From Taeniopygia guttata (lineage: Eukaryota > Chordata > Aves > Passeriformes > Estrildidae), in contig NC_133027.1 of the NCBI RefSeq assembly GCF_048771995.1, forward strand, positions 102,050,501 to 102,114,500: DNA of 64,000 bases, given 5' to 3'. A model generated the notes under the pieces. That model saw nothing but the letters and a program-made list of their open reading frames with translations, ran no database searches and was not told the origin of the DNA. Numbering within the stretch: the stretch's first letter is position 1; the number at the start of each line of letters is the position of its first letter. Below are positions 1 to 13,100 of the stretch, one piece after another. A program made the translations under genes and the position numbers.

Positions 1-1870
1 GGGGTGGCTGGCAGGCTCCCTGCCTTGCACCACTCCTTCAGCACCTGGAAGCATCCTGCCAAAGGCAAGCCTGGATAACAGCTGAATGCAGTGCTGTTCC
101 CATGAAGTCTGTGACGTTCTCCATACAGCATCAAGAACTCTGGGGCAATCCTCACCGTACACAGCTGAGGAACTGAACAGCTAATGGTAGAGAAGGACTT
201 GCCTGCCTATGGAATTTCCTTTAATGCCACTTAAGATATGAAAAGCACCATTCCATTCCCACTGTTATGCAGAACTAACTCAACAAAAGCTAAGCTGATT
301 CCAATACAAAAATACCCAGATCCCAGAGAACCCCACAAAGATGAGCCCAGTACCTCTTGCTATTACCAGAGGTGCCTATTTTTATATATTCCGCTGCTGT
401 AAAACACTTTCTCTGTACAGAAAATGTCTTACTTTAGAAGACTATCAATATGATTTCTGACATCCTCACAACCAATTTGGGGAGATGTAAACTAGGCAGA
501 CTGCAAGGTGGACAGAATCTTGGCTGGATTTTCAGCCTCACAGGGTGGCAATGAACAGTTGGAAGCAAACCAATTGCAAGCAGAATTCTGCAGGGGCTGA
601 TATTCAAGCCCAAACTGTTTAATACTGCCATATTTGACTTCTATAATCAATAATCCCAACAGCAGAATGGAAACAGAGGGTCACCACCTCCTGCTGGAGG
701 CAATTCCTAGAAGGAGCAGAGGAGAGTCCAAGGCACAAGGGAAGCTGACTGAAAACTCAGTTGATCATGACACGACACTACTATGAAGAGATTTGAGATG
801 CAACTCTCCTTGTACAATTTAATCCTCCAGAGAGGAAAATAGCTGGGATTTAATGTTGAAGGTGGGTTGAGCATCCAGTTTCTCCTCTACAAATTCAGGC
901 CACACAGAAAATTTTCATGACAGAGCTTCCAAACAGAACACCATCATTTCATATAAAATAAAAAATAAAATATACTTAAAATGAGATGCCAGGGCTCAAG
1001 CACAACAGCTGGCCAGGGCTCACATCGAATGAGAAAGGACAAAAAAGCGTCTGTGCAGCTGCTCACCCCATGTCCACTGTCCCAGGAAAAGGAGTGAACT
1101 GAGCCCTTTAAGTCCAGGTTGTTCTCATTGCTAATAAAGCGGGAAGGCATGAAATTTACTTGCTTAGTGATCAGCATTGAAGACTGGTTTGAGGGACATG
1201 GGAGGAAGCTGCAGAGAACCAGAGGAGAGCTGAAAACGGAAATAGTCTTGAGAATCCATGAGCACTTAATTTCTCTGTAACATCACATGAGGTGGTTAGA
1301 GAGCTGTGGCAGCACTGGCTCCTGGCACAAGTCAGAAGGCATCAGGAGTTTGTTATCCTGGTTACAGACTTTGAGCAGAGTAAAAATGAGCCTCCTGTGG
1401 CAGACTGGTGGGAGTAAAAAGTGTTATCTTCTAGTATGAACAGAGTAAATAACATTACTGATGTGCACCTCAACCCTTATCCCTTTATAAAATGTAACTT
1501 ACAATCCTTTAAAAAGACGATTAGACTTTTTGGTGGAGGTCAAGAAAGGTTTAGCTGACTGAAGCAAGTGACACTAATAATATAATCATCTTACACTTAT
1601 AGCCAGGGAATTGCAGATGTTGCACATCCAGGTATTTCTGCCAGCTTGTGATTAACAAGGGGCACACTTGAAGGAACAAGCTCAGCAAAATTCTAAAAAC
1701 AACATTTAAAAAGTACTTATTGAATGCTGACATGAAAAGCTCCTACTTGATGTTTTCAGCTTTGTTTTGTATTTTGTTATGACATTTTTGTATCTGGGAC
1801 TTTTTGTAGCTTCTGTTATTTTTTTTTTCTTCCCCCACAAACAATATTTTCTAGATTGCACACATAATCC
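1..1870. other. Downstream intergenic DNA, nothing recognised
   Basis: No coding-like frame, RNA gene or repeat family that I recognise on either strand. Short open frames here have no protein character. In mammals PRPH2 lies tail to tail with UBR2, so its 3' end may be just outside this edge; no PRPH2 coding sequence was seen. Confidence 0.5.
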
Positions 1871-1893
1871 ATAAATATTAAAGTTATAGCCAA

Positions 1894-1899
1894 TTTATT
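1894..1899 (-). terminator. UBR2: Candidate distal poly(A) signal AATAAA
   Basis: AATAAA on the minus strand, 2.1 kb past the stop. ATGTGTGC, a GU-rich downstream-type element, follows about 25-35 nt later. It is the best distal candidate before non-descript intergenic DNA. Confidence 0.35.
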
Positions 1900-2491
1900 A
1901 CAGATATTATTTCCCTGATACTGAAACAATGTTATATATAAATATTTCTACATTAATATAAACACATGCAAAACAAATCAGGAAAGAGAAGTCTTGAGTT
2001 AAGAATGACCAAATTGCTAAAAAAAATGATAAACTGTATACTTTGCAACTATTTGTGGTTGCAGTATCCAACTCTGACCCCAGAGGAAAACCAAAAAATC
2101 CTTCTTGCTGTCAGTATTTTGGTTTGCACAGAGAAATCTGTCAGAATTGTTGATTATCTTTTTAATATTATGATTACAGGAAAAGAGTTTTTCAATGCAG
2201 TTACACATTATTTGAAACTGTGCCACACAGCTTAAAAAGCAAAGAAATAGTAACATCACCAAAAAAGTGGGATTTCTAAGTACCATGCACAGAAAATTGT
2301 TGGTATGTCAACCACCTTAATTAGGGAAGGGCAAAGATAAAGCATTAAATGTCATTTTCCCCTGCAACTTCTCCATGTCTCTTCCTAAAAAGTGACAGCA
2401 ATATTCAAATAATCCAATCTATGACAGATAACAGAGACAAAAGCAGTCTGTAGTGATGTTAAGAAAAGGAAATCCACATTGGCCAAGTTTC

Positions 2492-2497
2492 TTTATT
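2492..2497 (-). terminator. UBR2: Candidate proximal poly(A) signal AATAAA
   Basis: AATAAA on the minus strand, 1.5 kb past the stop. It is followed within about 30 nt by ATGTGG and a T-rich stretch that could serve as the downstream element. Another AATAAA lies at 2792-2797. Which is used cannot be told from sequence. Confidence 0.3.
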
Positions 2498-4001
2498 TGA
2501 TACTTCACATCTTCACTCAATACTATTACTGAATGTTTGAAAAACTGTCCTGTACACCATGAATATACAAAATTTATCTGAAGCATTAAATCTGTAAAAA
2601 TAGGAACAATTCAGTCAGACCAAGTGTAACTGAAGACCTGGCAGACAGTGAAGGGAATTGTTTTTCCGGGCTGAGACGCAGTCAGAAATTAAGACTTAAC
2701 TAAAAGAACCACAGACTATTAAGGAAACAGAACTATGTAAATTAAGATTTTACTAATTTGTCAGAAGATAGGAGAGGGAAAGGTAATGGATTTTATTTTA
2801 AATCAGTAAGCATAATGAGATTTTTAGAGACACCTTGGAGGTCTAATTACATACAACTAGAAAACTCACTGCCTTCAGGCACCCTCATATCAAGTGCAAA
2901 TCTGCGCAGTTATAGAATATATTTATAAAATATACTATATGCAAACATCTTTACAGAGCTTTAAATCAAACCAAAAAGTAAATATACTTAATGGGACAAC
3001 AGGGGGACAAATAATCAAAAATGTGGGCAGTGTGATTGTGGCCCTTCAAAGCCAGAGGAAACCACTCAGTTTATCCGCAACAAAAAGAAGATGGGATTTG
3101 CACCTTAAAAGTTGACTGTTAACAAAAATGAGGAAAGTATCTTCTGTGCTTCTGAAAATTAACATAAAATCAGCTTTCATGACTTTTGCACAATATTGTT
3201 ATCTTAAAATAATTTCTAAACCACAATGTCAACCCTTGAATACCAATAACCAATCATGTAATTGAAAGTGAAAGGGTTTCCCAGCTAAATTCAAATTAAA
3301 AACTACATAATTCTAAGGAGTGCAATGCTCTGGAAAAAGCTTTAAATTAAATTATTTTACTTGTAAAGCTAGTGTTAGGTTTTTTTAGTTAGAAAACAAC
3401 TGGAAGCAAGAAAGCTGCAAGAGTACAAATGACAAAATCCTTTTTAGAAACACCACGTGAAAGAGTGAATTGTCCACTGATGCAGACAGAAACATCCATT
3501 TGCTACATTATTTGCTTCCTTACTTCATTCCATTGCATGTACACACAGAATAAGTATTAAAATGCAGAACAATAAATAAACTGGCTCAGATTACTAGTCA
3601 GGGGCAAAACACAATCCTGAATTGTGCTCTATCTAGTTTCTGTTTCAGCAGTCTTTTTCTCTTCAGTTCATGTGAAAAATCATAGTCAGACTTCCAAAAA
3701 GAGTCGTTCTTTTTTTTATCAGAAACTTAAGTTCATTTGCCCAGGTTCATAACCCAAGACATTTCTGTGAAGAAAGCACAGTGCAAATTATAGGACTAAT
3801 AAAATTTGCTTACATAGAAAGAAGTTTGCTTGATTAATGTTAATTGGTATCTTTATGAAATACATTGTAAAACAAAGATTAAATAACAGGACTGAGTTTG
3901 TTGGGGGCTTTTTCCTTAGACGTTTTTCCTCATCCCTCCTTTGAAAAGCTTACTGAATTACAAAAATCTTTAATAAAGTTCCAGTCTTCAGCAGATAATC
4001 A

Positions 4002-4143
4002 TTATAAATGCTGCCAATCAATGCCAACTAGAGTTTGATTTGCTTCTTGTGCATGTCCAATTTCCTCTGTAATACTGTGCTGCTGCCAGAGTTTTTGAAT
4101 CTTTTTAAATCGCTCTTTGCACAGATGTAAGGGATTCCCACGT
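4002..4143 (-). CDS. UBR2: UBR2 exon 47 (last coding exon and stop)
   Basis: Residues 1705-1751. The acceptor is TTTCAG|ACGTGG and the stop is TAA at 4002-4004. It encodes [19 protein letters not shown], then [18 protein letters not shown] and a final QHL, the same C-terminus as in mammals. The 3' UTR follows without a visible splice donor. Confidence 0.97.
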
Positions 4144-7100
4144 CTGAAAAGGAGATAACACTTATCAAGAATGATAAAACACTGCAACTAAGCACAAACA
4201 CTCAGATGTGACATACTAAGTATTAGATAACCTTATAAAATACTACAATATTTAGATAACCCTTTACTATTATTCTATTATCAGAGCAAATCAATAGGTA
4301 TTTGGATGAGTAGCCCGCAGTGCTACCTTGTCTGGTGCCCCTCCCTTACAGCTCAACAGTTCCCTCCAGCCTCTGGGAATGTCAAATCCAGCCCACAGAA
4401 CTCCAAATGCAGGGTTTTAGCAACCTCTCTGGGTTGAACCAATTCATATTCTCTGATTTTGGCCAGTTTCAGAAATAGCAAGTATTAACAATATCAAGTC
4501 CCTAAATTAGCCTCACATAGGAAGCAGAGATAGGAGTTAAGACAAAGAACTACCACATTGAATAAAACAATATCATAGTATTTCCACTTGGTACTAAATT
4601 AACACATATTAAGGTTATAAAAACAAATGCACTAGATACAAATGAAATTTTCAGCCTTAGTTTCTAGTCAACTTCACAGATGCTAGAAAGATTTAACTTT
4701 AAGCAGTTTTCAAGACAACTGTTTTTAATTTTGGGAAGATAATCAATGAAACATTTTTTACCTAAACCCATATAGTAACATTAAAACGTCTGAAGATACT
4801 ACATGCAGCAGCAATGTTGAAAAATAATGTAACCAATATAATTAAAATAAAAAGTTAACATAAAAAGTTATTTTTCCTAATTCCTGTCTTTAAAAGATGC
4901 AGTTTTTAAAATATTTACCTGAGTCCCTGGTCTGTCTCTCCATAGTCATCAAGATAAGGAGGAGGATAAAAACAGCCCTTTGTTTTCCCAGCTAAAAATA
5001 GCACCTGACATTCTCGTACTCTGGAGAGAAACAGAGAGAAGATTTTTAGGTATTGATTTTGAGGTGAATAGTGTCTCATACTTTCATAGACACTGCTTTT
5101 CCAGTTCTTGCCTACTTTCATTCTGTATAATCTGTACGTACAGATTTTTAAAAGCACATTTTTTTAAACTACATTTCTCATTCTCTTCCTGTTATAACTC
5201 CTCAGGAGCAGTTAAAAACAATGTCGTTTCATGTCTTAATATTTGCAGGCTGTGTAAAATACTCAAGGGAACTACAGGAAAATAAAACTATTTTTCTTCT
5301 CATTAATCTTTGCCAAAGTGAAAACAGACATTATCTAACCCTTCCCTGTATGCAGGAAGACAACTAAAATTAATTTTTATGTTCTCACCAGCAACAGCAG
5401 CAACAAAAACAAAGTATTTACCTTCATCATTTTGCAATACTTGAGTAGAAATAAATGCACATGCAAAACAAATTCCCTTGAAAATTAAATTTGAACTTTC
5501 TTTGAAATTTTATTTTCAAAGAAGCAACCTCCAAACCTTACACTAAAGCATAAGAAGATGAAAACACTTTAGTTTTTAGGCAACCCTGTTGTTAACAAAA
5601 CACTGCCTGCAATCACATATATAGAACTATTAATTTAATGACTTTACACACCATCTAACCCAGCAATGCGAGGAGAGGTGTTCAGCTTCTTACCTAAGGA
5701 ATATGCCCACTCCAGAACCACAAGTGTACGTATGTGCAGTACAGGCTCCAACATCTTCCCCTTCAAGTTCAGTCTGACAGCAGTAACTCTGAGAACACAG
5801 CATGGTCCCACACACAAGGCACAATGTTGGGGCTCTGCTTTTGTCACCACCTGATTTTGGACACCTTTTGTTAGGGAAAAAAAAAAAAGGAAAAACAAAC
5901 CAACTGTAAGTGTAAGCTCTAGACAGTAAAACAATTCAAAAGTACTTTTTAACATTTATACAGTTAACAGCTAGAATTTCTCTTTCACCATTTCACTGAA
6001 ATACAGGGCAGTTTGGCTGATAAATACTATGTGTCCTTTGTGATTCCATACACAACTTTCTGAGACTTTCAGGTTAAAGGTTTCCCAGCTGATGAAAGAA
6101 GCAATAGACTTTGGGGTGCTCACTGTAATTGCACACAACTTACGAGAAATTGGATGCTTGGTTAATGAGGCAGCTGTAGTCATCCGGAAGGTCTATTAAT
6201 TTGTTGGATTCTCTTGCATAGCTAGAATAAAGCAATCAAATCAGCACTCATATTTCAGTGAGTTATACACAAGCAACTTCAAACTCATTCATGTTTTCCT
6301 GACTCATCTAAACAGCATCTGTGAATAATTAATTTTTTTAAGTTTCCCTCTTTTCTGCCATTCTTCGAGTAAAATGGTAGCACATAAAAAGATGAACACA
6401 ATACTTCTCTCAAATTAACTACCTCCCCTTTTCTTAGTCTTGCTTTTTATGAATTTGAGAAAATGCAGAGGTGGAAAATACATGTCATTTTTATGTATGC
6501 TTTTAGCAAACCTAATTATGAGGTCACTATATTTAAAGAAATATTTTTTTCTCTCCTGTATAAGTTAGTTTGTATTTTCTTTTTGACACTAATATTGAAT
6601 GGAAAATAGTCTGACTTTCAAGTTTAGGGAACTTCTATCCTGAAGCGAATGAAATATGCATGCCATGAAAAGGACCTATTTAATATTAAGTACTTACATA
6701 TTTTAAATATATTTAAAACTAACAGATACTATACACAAAATTCTAATAATCTTCAATTCTAGGAATAATACAAATTAGACTGTGTAATGCCAACAGGAGT
6801 TTGTAACAGAAGTAATCTACAAGGACATGCTGAGAGGAAAAAGAAATCATCACTGTCAAGTTAGACATAGCTTGGGAAGAGCAGGTAAGAATCAGCAAAA
6901 GGAACACATGGAAAAGATCCCAACAATCACATGTGGCAAGAAATCAATTACACAACCAGAATACTCTTACTGTGTAAGAAATTCTGTTAATGGTCTGGTG
7001 TTTCACAGATGAAGTGATTAATTTTTATTTTTATCACAGTCTTATTGTATGCATATTTTTAAATGATTGACTTTATGTATTTAGCACAGGAGATGAAAAA

Positions 7101-10100
7101 GCAGGGATATGTTTTTAATGACAGCACTGTGAACACGACATTCATTTCTAATTATTAGGATAATTGTTAACCACTATTTTTACCCAGCCTTCAGAAAGAA
7201 CAACACCCTAAATGCTTTTCTACACCCACTAAGTATTAAATACATTCTGAATTCCAAGTAATTGTGCAGCAAGAACAAATGTATGAAAAGTTGATTTCTT
7301 TTACAGCAATTGACTCGGCATTGGCTTTACTGAAGGAACTGGATTATTTAAAAAGACAATTTTAAAAGGTCTTCAATGCCTAGTATTTTTAAAGAAAGGT
7401 TATATCTTTTAGCAACATCATTATTTTTGCATCAGAAGGTACAAAGTACTAGGAAACATGAGATGCAATTTTATGACTTCTAATTCCTGCACATCAGTCT
7501 AAATAAAACCCCACTATCAAACTTTGCCTTAAAAATCTGCTAATTTTAGCAATATTTCCTTTCCTTACAATATTAAAAAAAACACTTCTTCCCTAATATC
7601 TTTATTATTCAATAAAGCAGAACAGATATTCTGTTATTATAAACACCCATTAGAGAAAGTATTTGGAGAAAGCTGCAGAATTGAAGCTTTTCCCCATCTC
7701 TGCTTAAAATATTTTTATGTTTACCTGATAGCATGTCTCTTGCCTTCCAGGTATCTTTTTACTTCATTGTTATTGCACCAACTACAAGAAAAAAAATTGG
7801 TTTTTAACTTCAATAAATGACAGAAATACAAATAAGGAAAAAATCCAAGGTACAGCTATTAAAAAACCACTACAACCACAATGATTTATCTCAAAACACT
7901 TTCATAAACACTTTTCAAAATCTCATTCACTTCCAAAGGTATTCCTGGGAGAATACTTACACTACTATCTTGTGCAGATTCTTTATTATATTAAAACTAA
8001 GCACAAAAACACAACTCACCTTTCTATTAATGTGTTCAGAATCTCACTGTTTTCTTGAAAAAGGCAAGTGAGGTTGTTTGGCAAGGAAAGATAGCTACAT
8101 AAGTGTTCAAACTGGTTTGCTCCATTTACTGAAAAACAAAAAAAGGCGTAATTCTCATAACTTCGTATTTACAAAGTTAATTATGACCATCTTCAGATTT
8201 ACATTCTACCCCTACATATGCCATATGTGGAGGACAGTAAAGTATGTTACCAACATTGATTATCTGGGGTATAACATAGTGAATTTACAGAGATACAATA
8301 GAATGGTTTGGATTGGAGGGTACCTTTAAGACAATCTCATTCCAACCTCCCTGCCATGGGGGAAAAACCTTGCACTAGACCAGGCTGCTCAAAGCCCCAT
8401 CCTACCTGGCCTTAACATTAATTATTAGCAGATGCCGATTTAATGAAATCAATGCGAGCAAAAGCAGGTCTCATTTGAAAACAGCAATCCATAGGAGTTT
8501 TGAAACAATCAAAATTTCCCTTATTAATAGAATAGAATCAATCACTGTTTTAAGTAATCTAGAATGGCATTTACCTCTATATTAAAAATACATTTTGAAA
8601 GCAATTTTTTTTTTCCTTTTTCATTATGCTGATATGGTGCTGCACTGGTAACAACCCCACATCCATTAAATCAGCTTCTTCAGACAAGACTTTAAACGTA
8701 ATTCATTTTGACCACTAATGCTTATGTCTTGAACACTGATTTAATACAGAGCAGACAATACCTTGAATTTCTGAGGGTGCTGGGACTCCATTTAAGTAAT
8801 GAAAAAACAAAGCAGAACATCTCAGAAAAGGCATGATTCCAGCTTTTAGATTCCTCCACAGGTGCCAGCCTGAGGAAATTTCTTTCAAGGCACTTAAGAG
8901 AATAAAAGAAAAAAAGTTTGCTTTTATTTAATCATTTCAGTTTGAGAGCTATATTTAGTAAGTCTTCAGTCACACTTCATACTAAATTACTGACTTTAGC
9001 TGAAACAATCATTATAGAAAGTCTTTCTTTTCAAAGCAAACTCCAAGAAAAATAACAAACTAGAGATTCATAAAAAAATAACCAACTGGGACGGTAATTT
9101 AAGAAGAATTTTGCATAACCATTTCAGATCACAGAATGGTTTGGGTTGGAAGGGACTTTACAGCCCATCTCATTCCAATCCCCCTGCCATGGGCAGGGAC
9201 ACCTTCCACTGGACCAGGTTGCTCTGAGCTCCATCCAGCTTGGCCTTGAACACTACCAGGGATGGAGCATCCACAGCTTCTCTGGGCAACCTGTGCCAGT
9301 GCCTCACTGCCCTCACGGGAAACAACTTCTTCCCAACACCTAATGTCACCTAAAACCTACTTGCTTTCCATTCAAAGCCATTCCTATCCTAACTGTACTC
9401 AGACACTGTAAATTCCAGATTCTGCAAACTGACTACAAAAAAAATTGTTTCCAAACACAATCCTCACGAGCAGTTATTTTTCTGATCACAGATTAATTTG
9501 CAGGAATAGATACTTAAATTAATCTAGAAATGCTGGATTAGAAATAAGATGTAAGAGTTCCCAAGTTACAAGTGTCATCTTTGACAGCACTAATATATAG
9601 AATTCAGTCTGTAGTTAACAGTTCGGTTAATAATAGTTAATGTTCAGTTCAGGAGGGAGAAAAATAACATAAAATTTTATCAAAAGATGACGGCTTTACC
9701 TTCCTGTACACTGGCAAAGAAATTTATACAGCGTAAGCACAGCTATTTCCTCTTCACTGTTAGTGTTTTCTTGGTCCATGCCATTCTCTTCTGAAGAAGA
9801 AATAAGTAGTTTATAAATTGTTTCATATATACATGTTTATATAAAAGAATCTATTTTTTCAAGTTCTGATAAGAATGCCCAAACTATTGCACTGAGACAG
9901 AATATGATGCACTGGACAGCAGTTTTCTGCTGCACATCTTATGTGGTAAGTTTGTGCCATTGTCAGCTCCAATGAGGTGCTGGTTTAGTTATTCAATTGG
10001 TTTGGTTTCTTGACATGCTTGCTTGGAGTTCCTTGCTTTTTGCAAACAACCCCTTATCCAGCTCCTCTAGCCAGGAGATTTATTTATTTCTTATTTTGCT

Positions 10101-13100
10101 AACTGCAACTCATTCATCAGGCAATGCCGAAGCCAAGCCTGCAATAAACAATTCAGGTGCTGCTACAGCACATGGAAAGCCAGGATTCATTAATAGCTAT
10201 GCTCCACAAAACTCCCAGAGTAGAGCAATAAAGACAGCGTGACTGAACACGTTGATGAGTACAATTTACCAATACTCCTTGTGGGCTCAAAGACAGCACC
10301 AACAATTCTATTTTCTAAATGTAAACTGCACACATTTACCAGCAGCACCATTGCTTTTTCCTGAGTAAAGACTGGAGGAATTGTTTCAATAGAAGTTGAG
10401 ATATAAAGAAATAAAGTGGCATTACCTGTTGATGAGGTAAGTAAAATTTGTATTATGTGTGCCATAGTGACAAGATGAAACAGGTGAAGATCTCCAGTGC
10501 CAAGACTAAGCCCTGAAAAATCCTGACAATGTATGGCAGGGAAAGAGAGCACCAAGCTTACCTGTGAAAGAAAACAAGGAAGTTGGTATATTCCTTTTCC
10601 TTTTGAATCTTCCCCTTTTCTCTGCCCATGCTGCAACTACACCCCTTGGAAGCAGCATACTACATAAGGCTAATTTTTAAGCTAATTATACAGACATTAT
10701 TTAAGAGAACAACAATTATCTCTCAGGAAAGTTCTGAATCTCTTTGGTGTTTTGAGTTTGTTGTTTTATTGGGGGGTTGGTTTTCATGTATTTTGGGGTT
10801 TCTAATAGACAGAGTATGCATTATGTCTCATCTTTTAATTTATAGGAAAAAATACTTTTATTCAATACTTTTAATTTAATACTTTTATTAAGAATCCCTT
10901 TATTAAATTTTAAAAGTCTTCAAAGTGTAGTGAAAAAATACTAAGAACCTGAATATTTTGAAAGGCTCCTAACCAGAGTAAAGAGAAAGTTTTCAATAGT
11001 TTTTTATGTAGTGCTTACTGGATCAAAACATTATTAATATATATTAGAAAATACTTACCAATAAATGAAACATGTCAATATCAAGTATGCAAGGAAGATT
11101 CCCATTTTTTTCATTAGGCACCAGTGCTAAGTATTTTGGAGAGGAAAAAAATATTAATTGAACATTGATACATTAAAAGATTTTAGTGTACTTCACTTAA
11201 AAAATGAGAGCCATCTCCTTCATTTACATGCTTAAAAATGTACCTGTTTTGGCCAGAGTCAATTCAAGCAAGAACTGTTCAACATTATTGGAAAAGAGTC
11301 TTGCCTTCTTTATTGTATTAAAACAAAGCAATAGCGACTAAACAGGAACACTGATGGTTGTCTCTTGGACAGCTGCTCAAATAAAACTTCTGCAATTTGC
11401 TTAACTTCACAAAACTGCCTGAACGTGCCCTACATAAATAATTTGCCTTACTGACTCAAAAAATCATGGCTACAGTCTTTTCAATTTATCACTTTATCTC
11501 TAATTAAGGTAGAGCTAGGTGTTGGTCTCTCTGTGTAGTCTTTACAATAACCTCAAGGTATTAACCAAAGCACTCCAGCTGACAATAAAAATTCCCACAC
11601 TTTATGAATTCCAAGCACCTTCATCTAAAAGCAAACATAAAATTCAGTGTTTTGAAAAATGTTACAAGATATTTTAAGTAACAATCAAGGAACAGTTGCT
11701 TACTTCTTTACTCCAAGCAGTAAAATCTGATTTGTAATAAAGCTACAGCTCTGGGTATATTTTACAATGCAGCTGTAAGTATTAAACTGCCAAGTTTAAA
11801 AACACTACTAGATTAAAAAATAGTCTCATCATGACAACTTAAAAATACTTCAGTTGAAGAGTGCTGCCTTGCTGGCCAAAAAATTGAGAGCTGAAGACAT
11901 GTGACAGTTGGAAGCTATTTCTATTAGCAAACATTTCACCACGACTCAGATTTCAAATGCTTTTCTTTTTATCAGCATACAGCCACAGAACTCAACTCAA
12001 AAGTGTGAAAAATGTCTATGTCAAAAACATGACCTGAGCAAGGGACTTCCAAAACTGAACTTATTTTCAATAAGTCATCTTTATGTATTGTTTACAGAAT
12101 ATAGACAGATCAAAGGCTCATAATTTTCATTATTCCTAGCCTAAAAAAACAAAATAGCAGAAACTTTTCCTTCATAAAAATAAAAGCAGTAGAGTTGCTT
12201 CTGTCAATTGGAAGGTAGGAGAGAGCTTTGAAGAAATATTGATTCAAGTTTTCAAGAAAATCCAAAACACTCAGAACACCATATATTGCAAAGTTCCCAT
12301 CAAAGAGCAGCATCTTCTCTTCTGCTTCACATAGAAAATAGCTCAACCATTACTGCTACAAACTGTCAATTAAGTTCTTCCCCATAAAGCTAACAACTGT
12401 TTCCTGAAGTAGCTGGTATCCATCTACTAGTAATTTCACTATATCAATGCATTTTAAAAGTTTCTCTGCTCTACTGACTGGAGATATTAAAGCTATCCCA
12501 TTTTATAATACCCATTCAGAACTGCCCTCTCATGGGCAATTACTTCATTAGGCTGAACTTCAGACTTTTCATCTATATCTACTAACGCTTCAAGCTTGGA
12601 ACATATTGGCTGTTCTCATTAAAATTCTCAAGTAACATATGACAGTATATAGTAAGTCCTGTCAAAGAGAGAGAAGTTTGCAGATATATTACAGACTTCT
12701 GCAAATACCCTTTTCACACTACATTAATCTTAATTTCTCCATGTTTAAAGCTCCAATGGATTATTTTTGAGAAGAACCACATTTCCTTCTCATTTGCTCT
12801 AAGTATCTTTCGCTAATGAAGATCAATAGAATTCCTTAACAGCAAAATATCCATGCTTCTCTTTGGAGCTGCAGTCCAAAAGAATGTCTTTTCTCTTGAC
12901 ACAACACATACAGGTGGAAATAGCAGCTCTTGGTTTATTACTTAATACTACTACATAAAATAATCTTCTTCTAATTAGTACTAACAGTCATTCTGAAAGA
13001 ACTCATATTTCTTCACAAAAAAAAAAGTATAAGGTGGCAAACTTACATGCTAATAGAGTACAAAAGTGACCCTGTACTGCTGAAAGAGATGAAACTGTCC

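Larger units (their letters stand above)
1875..4001 (-). other. UBR2: Probable UBR2 3' UTR
   Basis: AT-rich sequence after the stop, with no open frame of coding character on the minus strand. Its extent is inferred. The last plausible poly(A) signal is near 1894, giving a 3' UTR of about 2.1 kb, comparable with the long 3' UTR I recall for mammalian UBR2. Confidence 0.4.

Noticed and set aside
1966-2286. Overlapping 89-codon frames on both strands
   Set aside because: Low-complexity AT-rich sequence inside the probable UBR2 3' UTR; no protein character.
9146-9343. 65-codon plus-strand open frame
   Set aside because: Lies entirely in the reverse-complemented CR1 3' UTR.
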